Positions 1 to 5,342 of a DNA stretch of 5,687 nt are shown here, in pieces. Made by a program: the position numbers and the translations under genes. The notes under the pieces were generated by a model. The model saw nothing but the letters and a program-made list of their open reading frames with translations. It made no database searches and was not told the DNA's origin. The stretch is taken from positions 6,344-12,030 of the forward strand of contig DITX01000129.1 of assembly GCA_002422225.1 (NCBI GenBank), given 5' to 3'. This DNA comes from Gammaproteobacteria bacterium UBA6173. GTDB lineage: Bacteria; Pseudomonadota; Gammaproteobacteria; Pseudomonadales; Pseudohongiellaceae. Each line of letters begins with the position of its first letter. The first letter of the stretch is position 1.

Positions 1-81
1 CGCTCTACATCGCGCGTGGGCGTCAGCGATGTTGGCAAAAATGCTGCAAGACTACGGGCATTCTTTGCTGAACTGCAATGA
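1..81 (+). CDS. 3' end of an unrecognised gene (partial)
   Basis: The first frame is open from the window edge to a TGA at 79-81 and encodes 26 residues ending in RLRAFFAELQ. Its stop overlaps the ATG of the next gene as ATGA (78-81), typical of translationally coupled genes, and this is the main reason to believe the frame. The visible part is a basic, probably helical C-terminus with no motif I recognise, so no function is given. A second frame is also open here, running on to a TAG near 190 inside the next gene, so the frame choice is not certain. If real, this gene is co-transcribed with the LspA-like gene, whose promoter would then lie outside the window. Confidence 0.5.
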   Translation, partial: RSTSRVGVSDVGKNAARLRAFFAELQ

Positions 82-611
82 TCACACAGGACCGACAAGG
101 CATGAGTTTGAAAGCTTTTTTATTGCAAACAGCCCACCATTCAAGAACCAGGCATCTCGCCTGGTTTGGGGTGATTGCACTCAGTTGTCTTAGCATCTCG
201 CAACTTGGCAGCTACCTCGTAGAGAAATCTATTGCGCAGGGTGACAGTGTTGTCATCAATTCGATCTTGCATTTCACGCATATCCGCAATATGGGTGGCA
301 TATTTGGGATGGCGCAGGGACAGGGCTGGCTGTTTGCGCTTTTCAGCCTGGCACTAATTTCAGGATTGATTTTTTACTTGTGTAGAAGCATGCAAGTGCG
401 GACCTACGAGTTCATTTGTTTTGGCATGGTAGCGGGTGGCGGAATAAGCAACATTCTGGATAGATTGATTTATGGCAGCGTAATCGATTTTATTGATGTT
501 AAAGGCATCCCTTACTGGCACTATATCTTTAATACCGCAGACACCTTTATCCATCTGGGCTTATGGCCGATGTTGTTTATCAGCATTTTTTTGCACAAGG
601 AACACGCATAG
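78..611 (+). CDS. Divergent signal peptidase II (LspA-like lipoprotein signal peptidase)
   Basis: LspA is an inner-membrane aspartic protease that cleaves signal peptides from diacylated prolipoproteins. The 177-residue product has four hydrophobic segments, roughly at residues 28-47, 84-102, 111-125 and 150-172, as in LspA. Family motifs are recognisable: RNMGGIFG (70-77) for the usual N-x-G-A-A-F region, GGGISNILDR (120-129), SVIDF (134-138) and FNTAD (151-155). Asp137 and Asp155 match the catalytic pair; Asn71, Asn125, Arg129 and Asn152 are also kept. The first-segment motif D-Q-x-x-K is not: the equivalent stretch reads SQLGS (41-45), losing both Asp and Lys. It may be a specialised paralogue rather than the housekeeping enzyme. 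The ATG at 78 overlaps the upstream stop. ATG 102 (Met9) has an AGGA at 88-91, ten bases upstream, and is a credible alternative start. The gene converges on rplQ, an unusual place for lspA, which is commonly near ileS. Confidence 0.82.
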   Translation: MITQDRQGMSLKAFLLQTAHHSRTRHLAWFGVIALSCLSISQLGSYLVEKSIAQGDSVVINSILHFTHIRNMGGIFGMAQGQGWLFALFSLALISGLIFYLCRSMQVRTYEFICFGMVAGGGISNILDRLIYGSVIDFIDVKGIPYWHYIFNTADTFIHLGLWPMLFISIFLHKEHA

Positions 612-634
612 TGCTTCGCTGATCCAATAGACAC

Positions 635-662
635 AAAAAAGCCGGGCTAAGCCCGGCTTTTT
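635..662. terminator. Bidirectional intrinsic terminator between the LspA-like gene and rplQ
   Basis: A perfect 7-bp GC-rich stem pairs GCCGGGC (641-647) with GCCCGGC (651-657) around a TAA loop. It has six A before it (635-640) and five T after it (658-662). The symmetry gives a U-tract on either strand. It can therefore end transcription of the plus-strand pair, 23 bases after its stop, and of the alpha operon, 15 bases after the rplQ stop. Confidence 0.93.
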
Positions 663-677
663 ATCACACACAGAATC

Positions 678-1067
678 TTATTCCTGAGCAGCGTCTGCAT
701 TCACGCCATTAGGACGATCAACCAATTCAACATACGCCATTGGCGTCTTGTCGCCGGCACGCAGGCCGCACTTGAGGATACGAATATATCCACCAGGACG
801 ACCCTGATAACGCGGTCCAAGATCTGTAAACAGCTTACCAACAGCTTCTTTGCTGCGCAGGCGCGCAAACGCCAGGCGGCGATTAGCAACGCTGTCGTTT
901 TTGGCCAGTGTAATCAGGGGCTCTGCAACCATACGCAGTTCTTTCGCCTTGATCACGGTAGTTTTGATAATCTCATGCTCAACCAGTGAGGCGGTCATGT
1001 TACGGAACATGGCCTTGCGGTGAGAAGAATTTCTATTCAGTTGACGTCCACTATGACGATGACGCAT
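678..1067 (-). CDS. rplQ: 50S ribosomal protein L17
   Basis: L17 is a large-subunit protein near the exit-tunnel face. The 129-residue product begins with the family's basic N-terminus (MRHRHSGRQLNR), followed by SSHRKAMFRNM and the LVEHEIIKTT segment near 28-37. The conserved C-terminal block GGYIRILK and AYVELVDRP lies near residues 92-118. Length fits the bacterial family. The start is supported by an AGGA at 1076-1079, eight bases upstream. It is the last gene of the alpha operon, 47 bases after rpoA, and ends just before the shared terminator. The short acidic end (NADAAQE) is ordinary variation. Confidence 0.98.
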   Translation of the reverse strand: MRHRHSGRQLNRNSSHRKAMFRNMTASLVEHEIIKTTVIKAKELRMVAEPLITLAKNDSVANRRLAFARLRSKEAVGKLFTDLGPRYQGRPGGYIRILKCGLRAGDKTPMAYVELVDRPNGVNADAAQE

Positions 1068-1088
1068 ATCTCTTTTCCTATTCTAACC

Positions 1089-1104
1089 GCAGCCTCACGG
1101 CTGA
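1089..1104 (-). other. Small GNRA-type hairpin in the rpoA-rplQ spacer
   Basis: In the minus-strand RNA, CAGCC and GGCUG form a perfect 5-bp stem closed by a GUGA tetraloop, which fits the stable GNRA class. It sits between the rpoA stop and the rplQ ribosome binding site. No U-run follows, so it is unlikely to be a terminator. It could be a stability or processing element. The structure is seen in the sequence; the role is inferred. Confidence 0.5.
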
Positions 1105-1114
1105 CTCGTTATGA

Positions 1115-2113
1115 TTAATTCGATTTCTCTTCAGTGCGCAGGCTGGCTGGTGGCCAGTTCTCCAGACGCAGACCAAGAGACAAACCACGGGTTGCCAGCA
1201 CGTCCTTAATCTCGGTGAGTGATTTCTTACCAAGGTTTGGAGTCTTCAACAATTCTACTTCGGTTCTCTGAATCAGATCGCCAATGTAGTAAATGTCTTC
1301 TGCTTTCAGGCAGTTTGCAGAACGTACAGTCAATTCAAGGTCGTCAACCGGGCGCAGCAGAATCGGATCGATTTCATCTTCCGGCTCAATAGGCGCCGCC
1401 GTTTCATGGCTCTGCAGGTCAACAAATACCGCTAGCTGGTGCTGCAGAATAGTCGCAGCACGACGAATGGCTTCCTCAGGATCGATGGTGCCATTGGTCT
1501 TCAAATCAATAACAAGCTTGTCTAGGTCAGTGCGCTGCTCAACACGAGTGCTTTCAACTGAATAGGCCACGCTGAGTACCGGGCTATAGGTCGCATCCAG
1601 CATCAGTTTACCAACCGCACGCGTTTCATCATCGTCGCTGCGACGAGCGTCAGCCGGAACATATCCGCGGCCTTTACGTGCTGTTATACGCATGTTCAGC
1701 GAGCCAGCTGAGTTCAGGTTGGCAATCACGTGCTCTGGATTAACAATCTCGACGTTGTGGTCACCAACGATGTCAGCCGCAGTTACAACACCCGCACCTT
1801 TTTTGTTCAATGTTAATACGGCGTGATCCTGACCATTCAAAATGATCGCTACGCCTTTGAGGTTCAACAGAATCTCGATAACGTCTTCACGGACACCTTC
1901 GATGCTGCTGTACTCGTGCACAACACCGTCGATTTCAACCTCTTCCACTGCACAACCTGGCATGGAAGACAACAGGATTCTTCTTAATGCATTCCCCAGA
2001 GTGTGGCCAAAACCACGCTCGAGAGGCTCAAGCACCACTTTTGAATGATACTTGTCAAACTCTTCAACCTTGATCAACTGTGGTGTAAGAAAATCCGACA
2101 ACGAAATCTGCAT
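1115..2113 (-). CDS. rpoA: DNA-directed RNA polymerase subunit alpha
   Basis: Alpha dimerises to nucleate RNA polymerase assembly, and its C-terminal domain binds UP elements and activators. The 332-residue product shows the N-terminal assembly domain, with LERGFGHTLGNALRRILLSS near 31-50 and MPGCAVEEVEIDGV near 51-64. A linker lies near 236-249. The C-terminal domain (about 250-322) contains VRSANCLKAEDI, with Arg264 matching the DNA-contacting Arg265 of E. coli, then the helix-hairpin-helix stretch TPNLGKKSLTEIKDVL and the ending LENWPPASL. E. coli alpha is 329 residues; the extra residues are a short polar tail. The start has an AAGGG at 2121-2125, seven bases upstream. It is preceded by a 90-base spacer after rpsD that holds a hairpin. 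Confidence 0.99.
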   Translation of the reverse strand: MQISLSDFLTPQLIKVEEFDKYHSKVVLEPLERGFGHTLGNALRRILLSSMPGCAVEEVEIDGVVHEYSSIEGVREDVIEILLNLKGVAIILNGQDHAVLTLNKKGAGVVTAADIVGDHNVEIVNPEHVIANLNSAGSLNMRITARKGRGYVPADARRSDDDETRAVGKLMLDATYSPVLSVAYSVESTRVEQRTDLDKLVIDLKTNGTIDPEEAIRRAATILQHQLAVFVDLQSHETAAPIEPEDEIDPILLRPVDDLELTVRSANCLKAEDIYYIGDLIQRTEVELLKTPNLGKKSLTEIKDVLATRGLSLGLRLENWPPASLRTEEKSN

Positions 2114-2162
2114 GGGTTCACCCTTAACAATTAGCCTGGCAATCTTTGAGTTTACTGGACTG

Positions 2163-2195
2163 AAGCCTTCTCCTCATCAGAGGTGTCGAAGGCCT
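2163..2195 (-). other. Intergenic hairpin between rpsD and rpoA
   Basis: In the minus-strand RNA, GCCUUC pairs with GAAGGC (6 bp; plus-strand 2188-2193 with 2165-2170). Inside, CCUC pairs with GAGG (2180-2183 with 2172-2175) around a UGAU loop, with an asymmetric GACA/A internal loop between the helices. No U-tract follows, so it is not a standard terminator. It lies between the stop of rpsD and the ribosome binding site of rpoA. There it could affect RNA processing or the relative yield of alpha and S4. The pairing is seen; the function is inferred. Confidence 0.5.
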
Positions 2196-2203
2196 GTTCA
2201 GAC

Positions 2204-2824
2204 TTATTTAGAGTAAAGCTCTACGATCAGGTTTTCGTTAATATCAGCTGACAGGTCGGCACGTTCCGGCTTGCGGGTGAATTGACCCTGTTGCTTGCTG
2301 GTATCTACGGTAATCCAGTCGCTGGCAGTGCGCTGCGCAGCAAGCTCCATCGCCGCCTTGATACGCAACTGCTCTTTGGCTTTCTGACGCACAGAAACCA
2401 CGTCACCGGCTGACAACTGATATGAAGGCACATTGATCACCGCGCCGTTTACCAGAATCGCTTTGTGTGAAACCAGCTGACGAGACTCGGCACGGGTTGA
2501 ACCAAAACCAATTCGGTACACCACGTTATCCAGTCGTGACTCGAGAAGCTGCAACAGGTTTTCACCCGTTGCGCCCTTACGACGCGCAGCTTCCTTGTAG
2601 TAGGTACTGAACTGACGCTCGAGGATGCCGTAAATACGGCGAACTTTCTGCTTCTCGCGCAACTGAACACCGTAGTCAGACAAACGACCACGACCCTGGC
2701 CATGCTGACCGGGCTTGGTTTCTGCCTTGCACTTGCTTTCCAGCGGGCGAACGCCGCTCTTCAGGAACAAATCTGTTCCTTCACGTCGGGCGAGTTTGCA
2801 TTTCGGGCCTAGATAACGGGCCAT
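2204..2824 (-). CDS. rpsD: 30S ribosomal protein S4, also the likely alpha-operon translational repressor
   Basis: S4 binds 16S rRNA early in small-subunit assembly, influences decoding accuracy and, in E. coli, represses its own operon by binding the rpsM leader. The 206-residue product equals the E. coli length and keeps MARYLGPKCKLARREGTD at the N-terminus, LSDYGVQLREKQKVRRIYG near 49-67, and the S4 RNA-binding domain LLESRLDNVVYRIGFGSTRAESRQLVSHKAILVNG near 93-127. The conserved end is DLSADINENLIVELYSK. It has two N-terminal cysteines, Cys9 and Cys32, so it is not an obvious four-cysteine zinc form. An AGGAG at 2832-2836 sits seven bases before the ATG. The 71-base spacer from rpsK contains a short CGGC/GCCG hairpin at 2850-2862. 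Confidence 0.99.
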   Translation of the reverse strand: MARYLGPKCKLARREGTDLFLKSGVRPLESKCKAETKPGQHGQGRGRLSDYGVQLREKQKVRRIYGILERQFSTYYKEAARRKGATGENLLQLLESRLDNVVYRIGFGSTRAESRQLVSHKAILVNGAVINVPSYQLSAGDVVSVRQKAKEQLRIKAAMELAAQRTASDWITVDTSKQQGQFTRKPERADLSADINENLIVELYSK

Positions 2825-2895
2825 ATACTGACTCCTGTTTTACTAATCTCGGCACTAAGCCGGAATAAGCTGTAACTGATCCAAAAAGTGTACGA

Positions 2896-3294
2896 TTAAA
2901 CGCGGCGCTTTTTCGGGGGACGACAACCATTGTGCGGGATTGGCGTTACATCTGTGATGTTGCCAACTTTAAGACCACACGTATTCAATGCACGTACCGC
3001 TGACTCGCGTCCTGGACCTGGACCATTAACTTTTACGTCAAGGTTCTTCAGACCATACAACTCGATCGCAGCTTTACCCGCTCTCTCCGCCGCCACTTGC
3101 GCAGCAAACGGTGTACTTTTACGCGAACCACGGAAACCAGAACCACCAGAGGTAGCCCAGCTCAGAGCGTTGCCCTGACGGTCGGTGATTGTCACAATCG
3201 TGTTATTAAAGGAAGCATGGATAAATGCAATCCCGTCAACGACCGCCTTACGCGCCTTTTTCTTCGGGGCTGCTTTAGCTGCTGGCTTTGCCAT
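2896..3294 (-). CDS. rpsK: 30S ribosomal protein S11
   Basis: S11 lies on the platform of the 30S subunit beside the mRNA exit path. The 132-residue product has the usual Lys/Ala-rich N-terminus, then the core IAFIHASFNNTIVTITD near 22-38 and GNALSWATSGGSGFRGSRKS near 41-60. The hallmark C-terminal segments are NGPGPGRESAVRAL and DVTPIPHNGCRPPKKRRV. The asparagine of PHNG is the conserved site that can form isoaspartate in E. coli S11. An AGGA at 3302-3305 lies seven bases upstream of the start. It sits between rpsM and rpsD as expected for the alpha operon. Confidence 0.99.
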   Translation of the reverse strand: MAKPAAKAAPKKKARKAVVDGIAFIHASFNNTIVTITDRQGNALSWATSGGSGFRGSRKSTPFAAQVAAERAGKAAIELYGLKNLDVKVNGPGPGRESAVRALNTCGLKVGNITDVTPIPHNGCRPPKKRRV

Positions 3295-3332
3295 AGATAT
3301 TTCCTGAATCAGATTAAAGCGTTTATCTTTTA

Positions 3333-3358
3333 GTCCAGCCGTTAGTTAACACCCGGAC
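3333..3358 (-). other. Weak hairpin in the rpsM-rpsK spacer
   Basis: In the minus-strand RNA, GUCCGG (3358-3353) can pair with CUGGAC (3338-3333), with one G-U pair, around a 14-base loop. The 89-base spacer holds no gene, and no U-tract follows the hairpin. It is too weak to call a defined element, but it is listed because several spacers of this operon carry a hairpin. Confidence 0.3.
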
Positions 3359-3383
3359 ATCAAATCTTATTTACGAATCGGCC

Positions 3384-3740
3384 CTATTTACGTATGGGCT
3401 TACGGGGACCTTTACGTGTTCTTGCATTAGTCTTGGTGCGCTGACCACGTACTGGAAGTGATCGACGGTGACGAATGCCACGGTAGCATCCAAGGTCCAT
3501 CAGACGCTTGATGCTCATGGACACTTCACGACGAAGGTCACCTTCCACTGTAAATTTACCAACTTCGGCACGCACGATATCGAGCTGTTCCGGTGACAGA
3601 GCACTGGTCTTTGTCGACGGGGCTATACCCACTCGCTCGCAGATCTGCTTAGCGCGTGTTGCACCGATCCCGTAGATATACTCCAGAGAGATAACCAGGT
3701 GCTTGTTATCTGGTATGTTGACACCGGCAATACGTGCCAT
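3384..3740 (-). CDS. rpsM: 30S ribosomal protein S13
   Basis: S13 sits in the head of the small subunit and forms intersubunit bridges and contacts with P-site tRNA. The 118-residue product starts MARIAGVNIPDNKH. It contains the helical region with IYGIGATRAKQIC near 22-34, and MDLGCYRGIRHRRSLPVRGQRTKTNARTRKG near 80-110. The basic tail (GPRKPIRK) is the part that reaches toward tRNA. Length equals that of E. coli S13. A UGGAG at 3748-3752, seven bases before the ATG, sets the start. E. coli rpsM starts with GUG, whereas this one uses ATG. It is the first gene of the alpha operon, and its leader is the probable S4 binding site. Confidence 0.99.
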   Translation of the reverse strand: MARIAGVNIPDNKHLVISLEYIYGIGATRAKQICERVGIAPSTKTSALSPEQLDIVRAEVGKFTVEGDLRREVSMSIKRLMDLGCYRGIRHRRSLPVRGQRTKTNARTRKGPRKPIRK

Positions 3741-3824
3741 AGTTAAACTCCAATCTTATAATTTACCCATGTACCAGAGTGCATGAGCCCGTAATTTCAG
3801 GGGCGCAAAGAATATACTCTGGAG
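3741..3824 (-). promoter_or_regulatory. Alpha-operon ribosome binding site leader (probable S4-binding regulatory RNA)
   Basis: In E. coli, S4 binds a pseudoknot at the rpsM translation start and represses the alpha operon. In this spacer the RNA has a perfect 7-bp stem, CCAGAGU with ACUCUGG (plus-strand 3816-3822 and 3774-3780). It encloses a 4-bp helix GCCC/GGGC (3801-3804 and 3787-3790). Sequence blocks match what I recall of the E. coli element in the same order: CCUGAAA, ACGGGCU, GUACAU, UAAAU-AU and GGAGU before the start. In addition, CUCCA (3824-3820) is complementary to the Shine-Dalgarno UGGAG (3752-3748) and overlaps the 5' arm of the main stem. The two pairings would therefore compete. 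The helices are seen; the homology is strong by position and blocks; the switching is inference. Confidence 0.82.
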
Positions 3825-3845
3825 ATATAAAAATCAACCAGATAC

Positions 3846-3962
3846 TTAGCCTTGACGCTGCTTGTGTCTGGGTTCAGCAGAGCAGATCACACGAACCACA
3901 CGGTTGCGCTTGACCACTTTGCACTTACGACAGATTTTCTTGACCGATGTTCTGACTTTCAC
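3846..3962 (-). CDS. rpmJ: 50S ribosomal protein L36, GTG start
   Basis: L36 is the smallest ribosomal protein and helps stabilise 23S rRNA in the large subunit. The 38-residue product reads M-KVRTSVKKICRKCKVVKRN followed by RVVRVICSAEPRHKQRQG, the full length of the family. Cys11, Cys14, Cys27 and His33 form the zinc-ribbon set of the zinc-binding (C+) type. The start codon is GTG (plus-strand CAC at 3960-3962), with GGAGAG (3969-3974) six bases upstream. The K-V-R-x-S-V-K-K-I-C start fits the family, so no upstream start is needed. It lies between secY and rpsM, its usual gammaproteobacterial location and the end of the spc gene group. It is followed by the 105-base S4-type leader. Confidence 0.97.
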   Translation of the reverse strand: MKVRTSVKKICRKCKVVKRNRVVRVICSAEPRHKQRQG

Positions 3963-3978
3963 GTTTTTCTCTCCATTC

Positions 3979-4001
3979 GGTGGCCACTTGAATGCGCCAC
4001 C
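3979..4001 (-). other. Hairpin in the secY-rpmJ spacer
   Basis: In the minus-strand RNA, GGUGGC (4001-3996) pairs with GCCACC (3984-3979), a perfect 6-bp stem with an 11-base loop. It ends a few bases before the GGAGAG ribosome binding site of rpmJ, and no U-run follows. It could influence rpmJ initiation or RNA stability; this is inference from position only. Confidence 0.45.
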
Positions 4002-4012
4002 CGCCAAACCAA

Positions 4013-5332
4013 TTAACCGCGCCCAAAACTACCGAGGTTGGATTTTTTCATCAGCGAATCGTATTGATGAGACATCAGATGCGCCTGAACCTGCGACATA
4101 AAGTCCATACTGACTACTACGACGATCAACATTGCAGTGCCACCCAAATTAAACGGCACGTTGGCCATCATCTGGAAAAAGTTAGGCAATAAACACACGA
4201 TAGTAATGTAAATCGCGCCAAACATAGTCAAACGGGTCAACACTGCATCTATATAACGAGCGGTATGATCGCCCGGTCGAATACCTGGAATAAAGGCACC
4301 CGATCGTTTCAAGTTATCTGCCACGTCGCGCGGATTAAACACAAGCGCAGTGTAAAAGAAGCAGAAAAATATGATCATTGCACTAAACAGAATCACATAA
4401 AGCGGTTGCCCAGGACCGATCAGCAACGCGAGGTCCTGCAGCCATTCCGCGCCTTCAGCCTGACCAAACCACTGGCCGATTGACGCAGGGAACAACAAAA
4501 TACTGCTGGCAAATATCGCAGGAATCACGCCGGCCATATTCACTTTAAGCGGCAAGTGGCTGGATTGCGCCTGATAAACCTTATTACCTTGTTGCCGCTT
4601 GGCATAGTTGACAGTTATGCGGCGTTGCCCTCGCTCTATAAACACAATGCCTGCAATAACCACTACCGCAATGATGCCGACAATAAACAATAACAATCCA
4701 CTGATCTGCCCTTCGTAGGCCTGTGTCAGGGAGCTCCCGACCGCTGCCGGCAACCCTGCTACGATACCCGCAAAAATCAACATGGAGATTCCGTTGCCCA
4801 CTCCACGCTCTGTAATCTGCTCACCCAGCCACATCATAAACATCGCACCGGTTACCAATGACACAATCGCTGTCAAAGTGAAACCCAGGCCGGGGTTATA
4901 AGACATGGGCGCAAGCAGACCAACAGTCATACCTGTGCCTTGAACTACCGCCAGTGCTAATGCACCGTAGCGGGTGTATTGCGTAATCTTGCGACGCCCG
5001 GACTCACCTTCTTTTTTCAACTGCGCAAGATGTGGGTTAACCGCTGTCAACAACTGCATAATAATTGAGGATGAGATGTAGGGCATGATACCCAACGCCA
5101 CAATACTCATACGCTCCAGCGCACCACCTGAAAACATGTTAAACAAACCGAGAAATGTACCCTCGTTTTGGCTGAACATGTTTGCCAGTTGTGCGGGGTC
5201 AATACCCGGCACAGGTATGTGCGTGCCTACCCTGTATACAAAAATGGCAAACAGCAGGAATAGCAGACGAGCTTTAAGCTCACCAAGGCCTGCGCCTATG
5301 CCGTCGCCGGCGATGTTAGGTTTTTTTGCCAT
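4013..5332 (-). CDS. secY: Preprotein translocase subunit SecY
   Basis: SecY forms the protein-conducting channel of the SecYEG translocon in the inner membrane, working with SecA or the ribosome. The 439-residue product (E. coli 443) has ten hydrophobic segments, roughly at 21-39, 75-97, 120-140, 150-172, 182-198, 211-232, 268-287, 309-332, 366-385 and 394-414. The N-terminal GLGELKARLLF, the plug region near 60-73 (FNMFSGGAL), LGIMPYISSSIIMQLL (80-95), KKEGESGRRKITQYTRYG (106-123) and WLGEQITERGVGNGIS (168-183) are all present. So are INVYAK-type loop residues VNYAKRQQG and SGAFIPGIRPGDHTARYID, with Arg352 matching the essential Arg357 of E. coli. The gene begins ten bases after the rplO stop. 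The nearest AGGA is about 14 bases from the ATG, so initiation probably relies on coupling to rplO. Confidence 0.99.
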   Translation of the reverse strand: MAKKPNIAGDGIGAGLGELKARLLFLLFAIFVYRVGTHIPVPGIDPAQLANMFSQNEGTFLGLFNMFSGGALERMSIVALGIMPYISSSIIMQLLTAVNPHLAQLKKEGESGRRKITQYTRYGALALAVVQGTGMTVGLLAPMSYNPGLGFTLTAIVSLVTGAMFMMWLGEQITERGVGNGISMLIFAGIVAGLPAAVGSSLTQAYEGQISGLLLFIVGIIAVVVIAGIVFIERGQRRITVNYAKRQQGNKVYQAQSSHLPLKVNMAGVIPAIFASSILLFPASIGQWFGQAEGAEWLQDLALLIGPGQPLYVILFSAMIIFFCFFYTALVFNPRDVADNLKRSGAFIPGIRPGDHTARYIDAVLTRLTMFGAIYITIVCLLPNFFQMMANVPFNLGGTAMLIVVVVSMDFMSQVQAHLMSHQYDSLMKKSNLGSFGRG

Positions 5333-5342
5333 TTTTTGTCGA

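Noticed and set aside
1..192. Second open frame at the left edge running into the LspA-like gene
   Set aside because: It has no clear start in the window and overlaps a better supported gene. The first frame ends in a clean ATGA overlap, so it is preferred.
1293..1565. A 90-codon plus-strand open frame rich in Ser and Arg
   Set aside because: It is fully antisense to rpoA and its low-complexity composition reflects the opposite-strand codons.
2114..2123. Inverted repeat GGGT-GA-ACCC at the rpoA ribosome binding site
   Set aside because: The loop would be only two bases, too tight for a stable RNA hairpin.
2121..2177. A short minus-strand ORF between rpsD and rpoA starting in the hairpin loop
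   Set aside because: It has about 17 codons, no ribosome binding site, a start buried in the hairpin, and no resemblance to a known small protein.
3743..3784. A 13-codon minus-strand mini-ORF in the rpsM leader (starts at 3784, stops just before the rpsM ATG)
   Set aside because: It has no Shine-Dalgarno of its own, overlaps the structured S4-type element and runs through the rpsM ribosome binding site. The RNA-structure explanation is better.
3800..3832. A possible sigma-70 promoter on the minus strand (TTGATT, 17-base gap, TATTCT) upstream of rpsM
   Set aside because: Transcription from it would begin inside the regulatory stem and remove its 5' arm. The match is also weak for an AT-rich spacer, so read-through from the spc operon is more likely.
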